DNA of 64,000 nucleotides from Fistularia commersonii (taxonomy: Eukaryota > Chordata > Actinopteri > Syngnathiformes > Fistulariidae). The stretch spans positions 1,641,363 to 1,705,362 of the forward strand of contig JBBMNZ010000004.1 of assembly GCA_037954325.1 (NCBI GenBank). Reading direction: 5' to 3'. Position 1 is the first letter of the stretch; every line of letters starts with the position of its first letter. The notes under the pieces were generated by a model. It saw only the letters and a program-made list of their open reading frames with translations, searched no databases and was not told where the DNA came from. Positions 43,345 through 53,900 of this stretch are shown piece by piece. The position numbers and the translations under genes were made by a program.

Positions 43345-43827
43345 TGAACGTAGCCTGACTGTTGATGTAATGGTAACTCTGACAGTAATAAACTGCTGCA
43401 TCTTCAGTCTGGACTCCTCTGATGGTCAGAGAGAAGTCAGAGTTTGATCCACTGCCTGAAAAACGATCTGGAATTCCTGATTCTCGACGTGTAGCAAGGT
43501 AAATGAGAAGTTTAGGAACTTGTCCTTCTTTCTGTTGGTACCAGGCTAGATAGTTCCCATTGCTACCAGAGACCACATTCTGACTGGTCCTACAGGAGAT
43601 GGAGACGGCGTCTCCTGGAGCAGAGCTCTTTGCTGCAGGCTGAGTCACCGTGACCTGACCTCTGGACTCTGAGGATACAGACACACAAAGTGAAAGAGAC
43701 TCCACGGCTTTGCAGGCTTCATCTCACACATAGTGATGTTGAGAGAGGAAAAGAGGTGGACTCTCTGGACTTTACCTGTGAAGCAGCAGCAGAGGAGAGT
43801 CCAGATGAGGACGGAGACCCGCGTCAT
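43345..43827 (-). CDS. Ig light-chain V segment, family A, V-A4
   Basis: Leader 43827-43776 (52 nt) and V exon 43668-43345 (324 nt), minus strand. The frame is open with both cysteines, W-Y-Q-Q-K and the F-T end at the RSS. CDR1 is built on V-S-G-S-N-G-N-Y, CDR2 begins L-A-T-R-R-E-S, and CDR3 is Q-S-Y-H-Y-I-N-S-Q-A-T. One framework change, D-F-S-L-T for D-F-T-L-T. Joining to J3 would invert 40846-43344 (about 2.5 kb) and place V-A4, J3 and C3 on one strand. Confidence 0.94.
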
Positions 43828-43893
43828 GTTTGTGATGAGGAGGATTTGTGATGAAGGACGGCTGTCAGTCATCCAGGGTCCAAGTGTCAGGAC

Positions 43894-43939
43894 TATAAAG
43901 AGTCCCAGAGCACTGGAGCATGGAGCTGCTGATGCAAAG
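43894..43939 (-). promoter_or_regulatory. V-A4 promoter: TATA box and octamer-like site
   Basis: TATAAAG complement at 43894-43900 and CTTTGCAT (minus) at 43932-43939. Confidence 0.78.
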
Positions 43940-44036
43940 TGTCTCTATGGAAATCAACGCCTGACTCCAGCCAGCACTTTCAGGGAGGTCTCATCCATGC
44001 AGATGGTTGTTTTTTTGTGTGTCTTTTTGTTTCACG

Positions 44037-44424
44037 ACAGCAACTCAGCCACCAAGTGGTAAAGTGACATATAGTGCCAAGAGGTCACCAACTTTGTTAA
44101 TGACAGTGTCTGGTGTGGATGAACTTGCCTGGCCATCACAGAGTCCTGACCTCAACCTGCTATAAGACCTTTGGGAAGAATTAGAGCAGAGGCTGAGATC
44201 CAGGCCTTCTGGTCCAACATCAGTGTGTGACATCATTAATGTGCTTCTGGAAGAATGGTCCAAAACTGCCATAAACAGATTCCTGATCTTTGCGGACAGC
44301 CTTCCCAGAAGAGTTGAAGCTGTTCTTGCTGCAAAGGCTTGATCCATGTCATGTTGAACCCTATGGATTCGGAATGGGATGCCACTGAGGTTCATATGCA
44401 AGTATATTGGCTGTTAGTTCAGAT
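44037..44424 (+). mobile_element. Tc1-like transposase 3' fragment between 47-bp direct repeats
   Basis: The plus strand encodes the last third of a Tc1/mariner transposase: W-P-S-Q-S-P-D-L-N-L-L, then a stop, then D-L-W-E-E-L-E-Q-R-L, with I-N-V-L-L-E-E-W further on. No terminal inverted repeats are seen. It is flanked by direct repeats of about 47 bp (from GAGGTCTCATCCATGCAGAT at 43987 and at 44424), a sequence that is single-copy beside V-A2, V-A3 and V-A5. Confidence 0.75.
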
Positions 44425-44484
44425 GAGGTCTCATCCATGCAGATGGTTGGTTTTTTGTGTGTCTTTTTGTTTCTCCTTTTGTTT

Positions 44485-46679
44485 TTTTATCTCAACTTTA
44501 TTTAACCAGGAAAAAAAGTCCCGTTGAGATTAAAAACCTCTTTTACAAGGGAGTCCTGGCCAAGAGGCAGCAGTAAGTTACAGACAGAACAACATTACAA
44601 ACAGTTAAAAGAAGCAATTACATTTTGACAAGTTGACCTCTAGTGTTCTCAGTTTGGTTTTAAAAGCACTTAGTGAGATAAAATAAGGGAGTTTCCAGTC
44701 TTTTTGAAGTCTGTTCCATGCAGTGGGGGCAGCACAGGCAAAAGCCCTTTTCCTTCGTTCTGTGCTTGCAAAAGGGACATAAAGCAACAGTCGATCATGT
44801 GATCGCAGCAGGTGAGAATCAACAGTCCGCCTTGTGACTCAGTCACAGATGTACGAGGGCAGCAGCCCGAGCAAGGCCTTATAAATAAAAGTGTACCAAT
44901 GCCCCGACTTCCCGGTGCACAAAGAAGGCCATCCAACACGGGAATATAGTTCACAATGATGTGTTAACCATCTAGCGAGGCGTGATACGCGGTGTCGACT
45001 TTTTGAAGACTTTGAGCAGAGGCGTTCATGTACAGCAGATCACCATCATCTAAAATAGCTAAAAAAGTTGCTTCTTAACATTAGAGGAGAAACACACCTT
45101 GTTTCGAAAAAGAAAACCCAGTTTAGATTTAATGTTTTTCACAAGACAGTCAATATGGGGCTTGAATGTCAAAGAGTCATCAAGTAAAACCCCGAGGTAT
45201 TTCTGTTCATGCACCCGCTCATTAACACTTCCCTTGAAAGTTGACACCATGGGAAGATCTGTAGGGACCTTCTTGCTTTTTGGAAAGATCATGAGCTTTG
45301 TTTTGTCAGCATTTAGAATCAGTTTTAGCTGCACGAGTGCGAGCTGAATCACATCAAAAGTTTCTGCACAGATTCAATTGCTTTCACAGGGGTGGATCCA
45401 AAGCAGTAGATGATTGTGTCATCAGCATGAAGATGAACATTGGCATCTGACAGATTTTTTCCTAGTTCATTAATGTACAAAATGAACAAGAGGGGTCCTA
45501 ATATTGAACCCTGTGGCACCCCCTTTTGGACACTCAAAGAGTCAGAAACCAGACCATCACATTTAACGCACTGAGTTCTGTCACTCAAGTAATTTCTAAA
45601 CCAAGAAAGTACAGAGCTACAAAATCCAAAACTGCCGAGCCGATGCATTAAAACAGCATGATCTACAGTATCAAAAGCTTTCGACAAATCAATAAAAAGC
45701 CAGGCATAATATCGCTTCTTATCAAGAGCAGAATGTATGTCATTGACCACCTTTGTGGCTGCTGTGATGGTACGATGTTTTTTTTCCTGAAACTTAATTG
45801 CAAATTTGAAAGAAGTTCACTAGAAAAACTTTTAGCTGATCACAGAAAGGGGTTCAATAATTTTTGATAAGACACACAAATTGGATATTGGTCTGTAGTT
45901 AGTTAAAACCGCTGGGTCACCTCCCTTCAGTAAAGAAGTAACAAAAGCCAATTTCCAAATGGCTGGAATTTCCCCACTTTGGGTGGAAAGATTGAAGAGG
46001 ACTGTAAGAGGCTGTGCTCCAAAATCTGCTGCTATTTGCAGAAAATAAGATTCTATCATATCTGGACCAGAGGGTTTTTCTATAATCTAAAGTTTTCAGT
46101 GCTTTATGCACTTGCTGCACGGTAAAAGGAATAAAATTGAAGGGATCCCCAGAAAGCAATTGAGGATCTGTGCAGGAGTTTACAGAAGCTGCACCTTTTT
46201 GATCAAACAAAGATCCGTACAAAATAAAATGTTTGTTAAAGCAATTTAAGATTTCAGCTTTTGCATGGACCGTGACTGTGTCCTTCAGAACAAAGTTTGG
46301 AAGGGTCTGTGCAGACTTAATTACTGATAAAGACTTTATCATCTTCCAAAATTTGTATGGATTATTGAGATTGTCAGTTGTGACGGATAAGTAATATTCC
46401 GATTTGGCCTTTTTGATAAGAGAAGTGCATTTATTTCTTAGTTGCCTGAAAACATTCCACTCGGCTGCAGCATCACTTCTCCTAGCTTTGGCCCATGCCA
46501 AGTTGCGCTGATGGATCATGTCTGACAACTCTGGAGAAAACCAGGGATTTTCACGTCCTTAAATTTCCTGATCGGAGCATGCTTGTTCACAATACTCATA
46601 AAAATTTCCTTAAAGAAAGTCCAAGCAAGCTTGACATCCGGGAGCTTGTTCACTGAATTGTTTAAAGTTTCTCTTGTGG
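44485..46679 (-). mobile_element. L2-like LINE copy 2, with 3' end
   Basis: Minus-strand LINE with an intact 3' end at about 44485 (AACCAGGAAAAAAAGTCCCG), a fish L2-type 3' end. Reverse transcriptase frame 45750-45349 holds L-F-I-D-L-S-K-A-F-D-T-V-D-H, Q-G-S-I-L-G-P-L-L-F and the catalytic H-A-D-D-T-I-I-Y. N-terminal RT and linker lie in 46528-45832 in separate frames. Inactive. The hAT element begins at 46680 in the same target position as in copy 1. Confidence 0.82.
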
Positions 46680-47574
46680 CAGTGGTGGGCTGTCAGGGCC
46701 TGCAAGGCCTTCTCTGCTGGCCTAAAGAATATCTGAATCACAAAGGTTAATAAAATTTTGTCCATGAATACTTATTAAATAATTCCAACTGGTCTGTTCA
46801 CTTCCTTTCATAGCTTTTCTCCTGGTTGTGCCGCTTCCAGACATGCATTTTCATATAAAAGCATTTAACCAATCACATTTCAGCCATCATCTGTTGCCAG
46901 GCAGGGTCAAAGTCAAAGGAGTCTGGCTGGGGGGGGGGGGGGGGGGGGGGGGGTTAGTTCTGCAAATCTTTACGGAAAAAAAACAAGTGTTGATGAGCGG
47001 TTGCTTCAACCAATCAGATTTTGAGTTGGCGACATCAAATCCTTCTAGCAGGCTACAGCAACGTCAGCGTACTCACGCCCTCTGATTGGATAGTCAGAGA
47101 GTACTAGCCAGCTGCGAACAGAAATATAGATGTGTTTGTTTAATGTTTTTTTCAACCCACAATGGCTACAGGAGAAGAAACGGATTTAGTTACCAATATA
47201 TTGTTCAAGCGATTTTCATTTTGAAGAAAAGCTGGACATAGTAAGGAAAGGTCGGGCAACTCCAAAGCTAGCAAACCTGTCACACCCAGGAAAAGGATTT
47301 GTCCGACATTTTCAAGCCACTAACTACGACCGGTACCCCTGGCTCACAGGCTCCGAAGTTCCCTGCAAATTGTATTGCTGGGAGCGTTTGGAGCCGAAGC
47401 GCACGGATAATCTGTACGACGGAATAATTGAACTCTTTTTTAAGAAAGGAGGATGGATTTTGTCAACAAATGATCAGAATTTCTGGTGAGTAAAATGCCG
47501 CTATTTTCCTAAATAATACTGCAAGCTTATAAGGTTATTATTGGTGCTTTTTATGTGTCGAGGCTGTTTGATAT
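46680..47574 (+). mobile_element. hAT element copy 2, right end lost to a Ty3 insertion
   Basis: Left repeat CAGTGGTGGGCTGT at 46680 after the same TCTTGTGG (46672-46679) as copy 1. It includes a 25-base G run (46929-46953, against 15 in copy 1) and the TTF-type exon, here frameshifted (TTTTCATTTTGAAG at 47213). It ends at 47574, where an LTR starts, and its right terminal repeat is not found. Confidence 0.8.
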
Positions 47575-47850
47575 TGTCACGACTCATCAGGTCCCTGGTC
47601 AAGCGGCACAGCAGTTATCCTCCGCACCTGGTGACCACGCCGCACCAGGGAACAATCCCGATAATCAGGCCGGAGTATAAAGGCGGACCCAAAGTTTCAG
47701 TCATTGTCTGATCTCTTTACCATGAGAAGTTCGTATTGTCTTCAATGCCACATGTGTAGAACATCCTGGACTGAAAGCCCATTAAACTACCTGCAATCCT
47801 ACGTACCTGTGTCTGTCCTCCTGGGGAAAACTGTTACTGAAGATCAGACC
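47575..47850 (+). mobile_element. 5' LTR of a Ty3/gypsy-like element (right edge approximate)
   Basis: Begins TGTCACGACTC directly in the hAT sequence. Contains a TATA-like GAGTATAAAGG near 47673 and ATTAAA near 47783. The inner end is not exact; GTTACTGAAGATCAGA near 47833 may be the boundary region. No 3' LTR is present in the window. Confidence 0.65.
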
Positions 47851-47929
47851 TGGTATGGAGCCCACAAACACTCCAACACCTCAGCCTCCACAAGTCATCC
47901 ATGCTGCACCGCTGACTAGCCTGGCTACA

Positions 47930-50210
47930 TACTCCGGCTCCCCGGAGAGCTGATTCCTCCTCCAATGCTCTCTGAGGTTTGAGATGCAGCCTGCTCTGTT
48001 CCCCACGGAGAAGTCGAAAATTGCCGACATCATCTCCCTCCTGTCCGGCAAGGCCCTCCAGTGGGCTGAGGCTATCTGAAATTCCCCGGCCACAGTGCAG
48101 AACTTCGTGGGCCATTTCAAAGAGATCTTCAGCCTTCCTGATGGGGATTCCTCACTTCAGGCCCGACTTTACCACCTCCGCCAGGGGAAGCAGCCCGTCA
48201 TGGAGTGCGCCTTGCAGTACCGGAAGCTAGCGGCCGCCAGTGGATGGAACGAGCCTCAGTCCCTCTGACAGCGTTTCGGCAAGGCTTGAACCCCTCCTTG
48301 CGACTCCACTTGGCGGCTTATGATGATGACACTATGGGGCTGGAAAAGTTCATCCAACTGGCGATCAGGTTATCGCATCGGAGAGAGGCCTGTTTCTCTG
48401 ACCCAGGAAGATCTACTACCGCCACAGGGCCATCCCTCAACTCACCGGAGCAAGCAGAAGAGACCAGGGAAGTGGAGGCCCCCCGATTATCTGCCACCGA
48501 GAGATGCAGACCTCCAAGACCCTTGGTGGGTGCAGTGACTTCCCCCAAAGTCCATTTAAGGCCGTTGACTCAGCCCAGCTTTGCGTATCTGACTCGACCC
48601 ACCCGAGCTCTCCTCGACTCCGGCTCGGCAAGGAACTTCATCTCTGGCGCACTCTGCCGACAGCTGCAAATTCCTCGGATCCCATGTTCCCCCACCTTCA
48701 TCGTACGATTGGTGATGGGAAAACCTCTCTCTCCCAGGCGAGTCAACTCGCAGACCTCTTCCCTGCAGCTTAGAATAGGGATCCTGCATGTTGAGGACAT
48801 TTCGTTTCATGTCCTGGAGGAATCCCAGATAGATCTGGTGTTGGGCAGACCTTGGTTGACCGCGCATGAGCCTGCGGTTTCCTGGGTCACTGGGGAAATC
48901 CTGCGCTGGGGTGAGATCTGCAAGGAGAGATGTTTTCCCCAACTCCCTCTGACGAGAGTAGTACCCCTCAATGCCACATCAGTGGAAAGCCCCAAACAAG
49001 ACCACGGGGCCCAGATCCCCCCTCAGTATGCCGACTATCAGGATGTATTCAGCCCCCAACGAGCCACTGCACTGCCTCCACATCGTCCCTGGGACTGTGC
49101 GATAGATCTTTTTCCAGGCCATCCCCTACCAAACGGAAAGATCTACCCTCTCTCTCTCACAGAACAGGCGGCCATGGAGACCTACGTAGAGGAATCCCTG
49201 CGCCAGGGCTATATCCGACCATCAAAGTCCCCTGCTGCCTCACCGTTCTTCATCACAAAGAAGGATGGAGGAAGGCCCTGTGTGGACTACCGGATCCTGA
49301 AACAAGCCACCGTCAAGTTCCGATATCCTCTACTTTTGGTGCTGGCAGCCTTGGAATCTCTCCGGGGGTCCAAAATATTCAGTAAACTGGACCTCCGTAG
49401 CGCCTACAACCTGGTGCGCATCAGAAGAGGGGATGAGTGGAAGACGGCTTTCGTAACCCCCTCTGGTCACTGGGAATACCAGGTCATGCCATATGGCCTC
49501 GCCAATGCCCCTTCCGTGTTCCAAGGCTTCATTAACAAAATATTCCGGGATCTCCTCCAGAAATCTGTGGTAGTTTACATCGATGACATCCTGATCCACT
49601 CCCCAGATCTGTCCAGCCACATTCACCATGTCATCCAGGTACTCACCAGGCCTCTTAAACACCAGCTGTTTCTCAAGGCAGAGAAATGCCTTTTTCATCA
49701 GACCACATGGCCTCACCTCTGCGTACTCAACGCCAGGTACTGGGCATCCAGGAATGAGTGCGACACAGAACATACTTCAAGACAAATTTTGGTGGCCAGG
49801 AATGTCGAGAGACCTCCGAAGATTTGTCAGACAATGCCCCGATTGTGCCATGGCGAAAACCCCGCGTCACCTACCAGCAGGGAAACTGGAACCCCTACCA
49901 ATCCCAAATAGACCCTGGTCCCATCTCGGTATTGATTATGCCACTGACCCCCCCCCCCCCCCCCCCCCCCTCCAAAGGATACAAGAGTATCCTAGTGGTC
50001 GTAGATCGATTCTCTAAGGCATGCAAGTTGATCCCCATGAGGGGAGTCCATACAGCATCAGAGACTGCAGAAGCCCTCTTCAACCAGGTCTTCCGGAACT
50101 TTGGACTGCCGGAGGACATAGTCTCGGACCGAGGGCCACAGTTCGTATCCAGGTTTTGGCAAGCGTTCCTTCGCCTACTGGGGGTGACCGTGAGCTTGTC
50201 GTCTGGGTAC
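47930..50210 (+). mobile_element. Ty3/gypsy-like gag-pol, defective
   Basis: The gag region (47980-48400) has an in-frame TGA at 48077 and a frameshift near 48260. The frame 48205-49911 continues with a protease whose active site is D-S-G-S near 48617, and a reverse transcriptase: F-S-K-L-D-L-R-S-A-Y-N-L, Q-V-M-P-Y-G-L-A-N-A-P-S and the catalytic V-Y-I-D-D-I-L-I. Near 49700-49750 the RT thumb and RNase H are deleted; the sequence passes into the integrase zinc domain in another frame (F-V-R-Q-C-P-D-C-A-M). A 23-base C run (49948-49970) sits in the integrase. The core continues to 50210, where a retroviral LTR is inserted. Confidence 0.85.
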
Positions 50211-50977
50211 TGTCCGTTTTTGTGGCTCCTGCCACGGGACCGGACTTTGTTGTCCCGGTGTGTCCAGATTATCATTCAGGGAAAAACGTCACAACTGCCA
50301 GGAACTAATCAAGCAAGAATGGTTTATTCAAAGTCAGGAAAATTAACTTACGAGATATCCCGGGCCAGAATGAATGTCACCCCGCGAGGATCTTTCTGCT
50401 CCTCTAGACACCCGCTGAGACGCGTCCAGTCGAATGTGTAGATGAAGAAGTTCTGGCCCCGATCAAAAGGATCAGGCTCATTTTATACCTTTTGGACAAA
50501 AGGGTCGGAGGAAGTCCTGACAATGACTTCCCTGACCCCCCCCCGGTTTTACGCTCTCTAGGAGTGCGGGCATCTGGGGTGCGGGGCCTCGTAAAACTGC
50601 GCTTCGATCAAAGTCGCTGGTTGGAGGAAGTCCTGATAAACTTCCTCCGACCCCTGGTTTACGCTCTCTTGGAATGTGAGCACCAGGGTTGTGTAAAACT
50701 TCCCCTGACCCCCTGGCTCTGGTTGATTATCCCCCGGGGGTGTCGTTGGAACAGCAGGGTAGTGCATTCCTTCACGTTACATGATGGGGTCTCGCAGTTA
50801 TATTTTAACAGTCTTTGCAATTGATAGTGGAATAATGGTGTAAAGTTCGAGAGTCTATAATTTGACGTTGGGGAGTTTGCTAGTCCTCACGTCACACAAG
50901 GACTACAATCAAAATAAGTAAACACAATGAATGTATGTAAACACAATGTATTATAATCATAACGGAATATTCTAACA
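50211..50977 (-). mobile_element. 3' LTR of an endogenous retrovirus
   Basis: A 767-bp LTR on the minus strand, TGTTAGAATATTCC ... ACGGACA, with TG...CA ends. A TATA box (TATAAAA, minus) lies at 50481-50487 and a polyadenylation signal AATAAA (minus) at 50323-50328, in the right order. A polypurine tract (AAGAGAGGGAC, minus, 50978-50988) directly precedes it on the internal side, as expected for a 3' LTR. It lies within the integrase of the Ty3-like element. No matching second LTR is found. Confidence 0.85.
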
Positions 50978-53900
50978 GTCCCTCTCTTGGTGTGACTTTT
51001 TCACACCACAACTCCTCTACTTGGTTAGTCTTTCGTTTGGGTCTCACCAGTACTTTTTCTGTTGAGAGAGTCGGAACGGAGGTCTGGATGTCGTGGGGGT
51101 GGTCTGACACATTCATGGTGGTTTGCTGTAGTTCTAGCCACAGTGTGGGGACTGCTGTTAATATAGTTGCTGCCATAAGAGAACATAGGGTTCCCCGGAA
51201 CCCACACATACCCGGCTGTGCAAAAGGATGCCAGGGTGTAGACTTCATCTCCATTCTAGTGTTCTTAAGTGAGTGATTGTTTTAGCTTGTGATCTTTCTG
51301 TATGTTTGGTCCTCTGTCGGGTGCCTTCTTCATGTTGTGCATCAGGATCGTGTAGCGGTGAGTGCAGAGGTGCACACGTGCCTCACCGACTTTTTCTAAA
51401 AGTGTTTTTCTTCAGACAGCCGGACGTGTGTCACTGACCGCCCCTTTCGACTCTTATTCTTCGTCTTCGCTTTCACTGGAGGTCCAGTCTTCTGCCGATG
51501 TTCCGAGGAGGGGGAACTGCCTTGGCGCAGTGGTTGAGGTGGAACCGCGTCTTATGGCCCTCTACCTGTAGGCTGTGCGATGTTCGCCGTTGCACTCTGA
51601 GGGGGCCGTTCCACCATGGCGTCCACCAGCTGCTCTTGAACCTCTTCACATACACCCAGTCGAGAGCCTCGTCGTCTCGGTCCGGTTTTTCTTTGTCTGG
51701 TCCAGGCCTGCGAGAAGACAGAAACGCTATAGAATCTGTTAGTGCAGCCCAATATGCGTCCGATAACACCGGAAGTGGTCCTGACATTGTTGGGACCCCC
51801 ACCTGCAGGATGTTGATACCCTCTTCCGGTATGAAGTTGATGCGGCGTGTACCTGCATCGATCATTCTGGGGTGTGTTTCTGATATCATGTAGTGCAATG
51901 GGTAATGCTTCCAGCCATGTCAATTTGTCTTTAGAATCTGCTATTATTTTTGCCAATTTCATTTTTAGAACTCCTAGAACTTTAGAACTTTGGCTCTTTC
52001 TACCAGTCCCTAACTTTGGGGGTGGTACTCTGAGCCATGCTTGTGTCTGATACCAAAATGCGATTGTGGCACACCTAACCTTGGATGACCACATTTATTG
52101 GGTGATTTATGTCAGTTCGAATATGTTACCCTGTAAGAGTGGGGGAGCGGAACTTTCGTCTCTCTCTCGCTACACCGGGAGCAATAAAAGGTGGGCACTT
52201 CCGCTGTCTCCTTAGATGTGATGCGAGAGAGAAACAATCATACGCTTCTTGACTTCCGCTCTTCCACCTGCTTAACACAGGTTAGTAAATCCCCCATTGA
52301 AACTGGAGTTTTTGTTGTATTTCGTCAAGTATTGTTTCCGTGAGCTTTGTATGGATATTTGATGCTGTCTGATTTTGTAAATTTGTGTTGGTAAATAAAA
52401 AGAGATGTGATGCGAGAGAGAAACAATCATATGCTTCTTGACTTCCGCTCTTCCACCTGCTTAACACAGGTAACATTTTTGCTACTATGGTCTTCACACG
52501 TGAGACCCGTAACACGTTTCTACATGTTTCAAATGTTAATTCTTGAAATGTCCCCCACTGTCAGATCGTATTTCTGCAGGGAACACGTGGTACGGCACGT
52601 AGTGTTGGATCAATTCTTTAATCACGCAGCTTGCATCTTCCTTCTTGGCGGGGAATGCTTCTACCCACCCCGAGAAGGCGTCCACCATTACTAGCATATA
52701 TCGATATCCGCATGTTCTTTTGTCCATTCCCATATCGGTGTAGTCGATCACAATCGTGTGACCAGGAGCATTCGGTAGTGGGAACAGACTTTTCTTTGTC
52801 CTTAGTCCTGGTTTGGGATTGTGTTGGCCACATACTGTACAACCATCCAATGTTTCCTTTACCTTTTGTTTGAGATACGGCAACCACCAACCCCTGAGCC
52901 GCCTTATTGTTTCTTTCAGGCACACGTGAGTTGGGCCGTGCGCTTCTCAAATTGCCCCATGTGCGGCTTCCAAAGGGAGCACCATTTGTCCCGTCGGTGT
53001 CTTCCAGAACCCTTCGTCGTTCTTTTTTGCTCCGTCCAGATCAACTTTTCCATTGGGGTGCCCAGTTCTTGCAGCTGCTTTAGTTGGTCAGGGTTCATGC
53101 TTGTCCAAGAGCTTTGTTCCATTTCCTCTTGGGAGACTTCCTGCTCTGTCTTGTGTAGCGGTAGCTCACCATCTGCTGAAAATCCTGCAACTAATTTTGC
53201 TTATCTGTCTGCTTGTTCGTTCCCTTGTGAATCTTCATCCAGGCCCCCGGTTTGTGCCGTTACCTTTCTGATTGCCAGTTCATCTGGTTCCAGGATTGCT
53301 TGTGCCGGTTGTATCACCAGGTCTCTGTGCTTACATGGTGTTCCTGCTGATGTAGTCCATCCAGACCTGGACATTCTTGCCAATTCTGTATGGCATCAAC
53401 CATATACATATTGGGAGTCTGTGCAGATCTCTCCTCTCTGAGCTCTAAGAGTGCTTCCACCACGGCCTGTAGCTCAGCTCTCTGGGCTGAAAGTTTTTTA
53501 TTCTCTTCCAGCATCTTTGCTTTAACCACCAGCCATGCTCCTTTTTTCTCCACAACTGCGTATCCTGCTCTCAATTCATATAAGCCATATGTTGCGCGGT
53601 GGCAACAGCCATCGATGTACAGTACTCTTTTATCGCCTTGTAGCGAGACAGCTCGGAGGTCGGTTCGGAACATTACGTCTTGGCGCACAATTGGGGCGCA
53701 TTCATGCAATGGAAACGGCAAGATCTCATCTGCCAGCAGAACGTCAGGTGGTTGGAATGAGATGTTTGGCTTTAGTAATATTTTGCTAAGTCGCCTTTTC
53801 CTTAACGCTGACATGGAGAAGGCTGTGGACTCCAGGAACGCTCGCACCCCATGCGTTGTGTACACTATTAATGGGTGATACATTGTTATGTATTCAGTTT

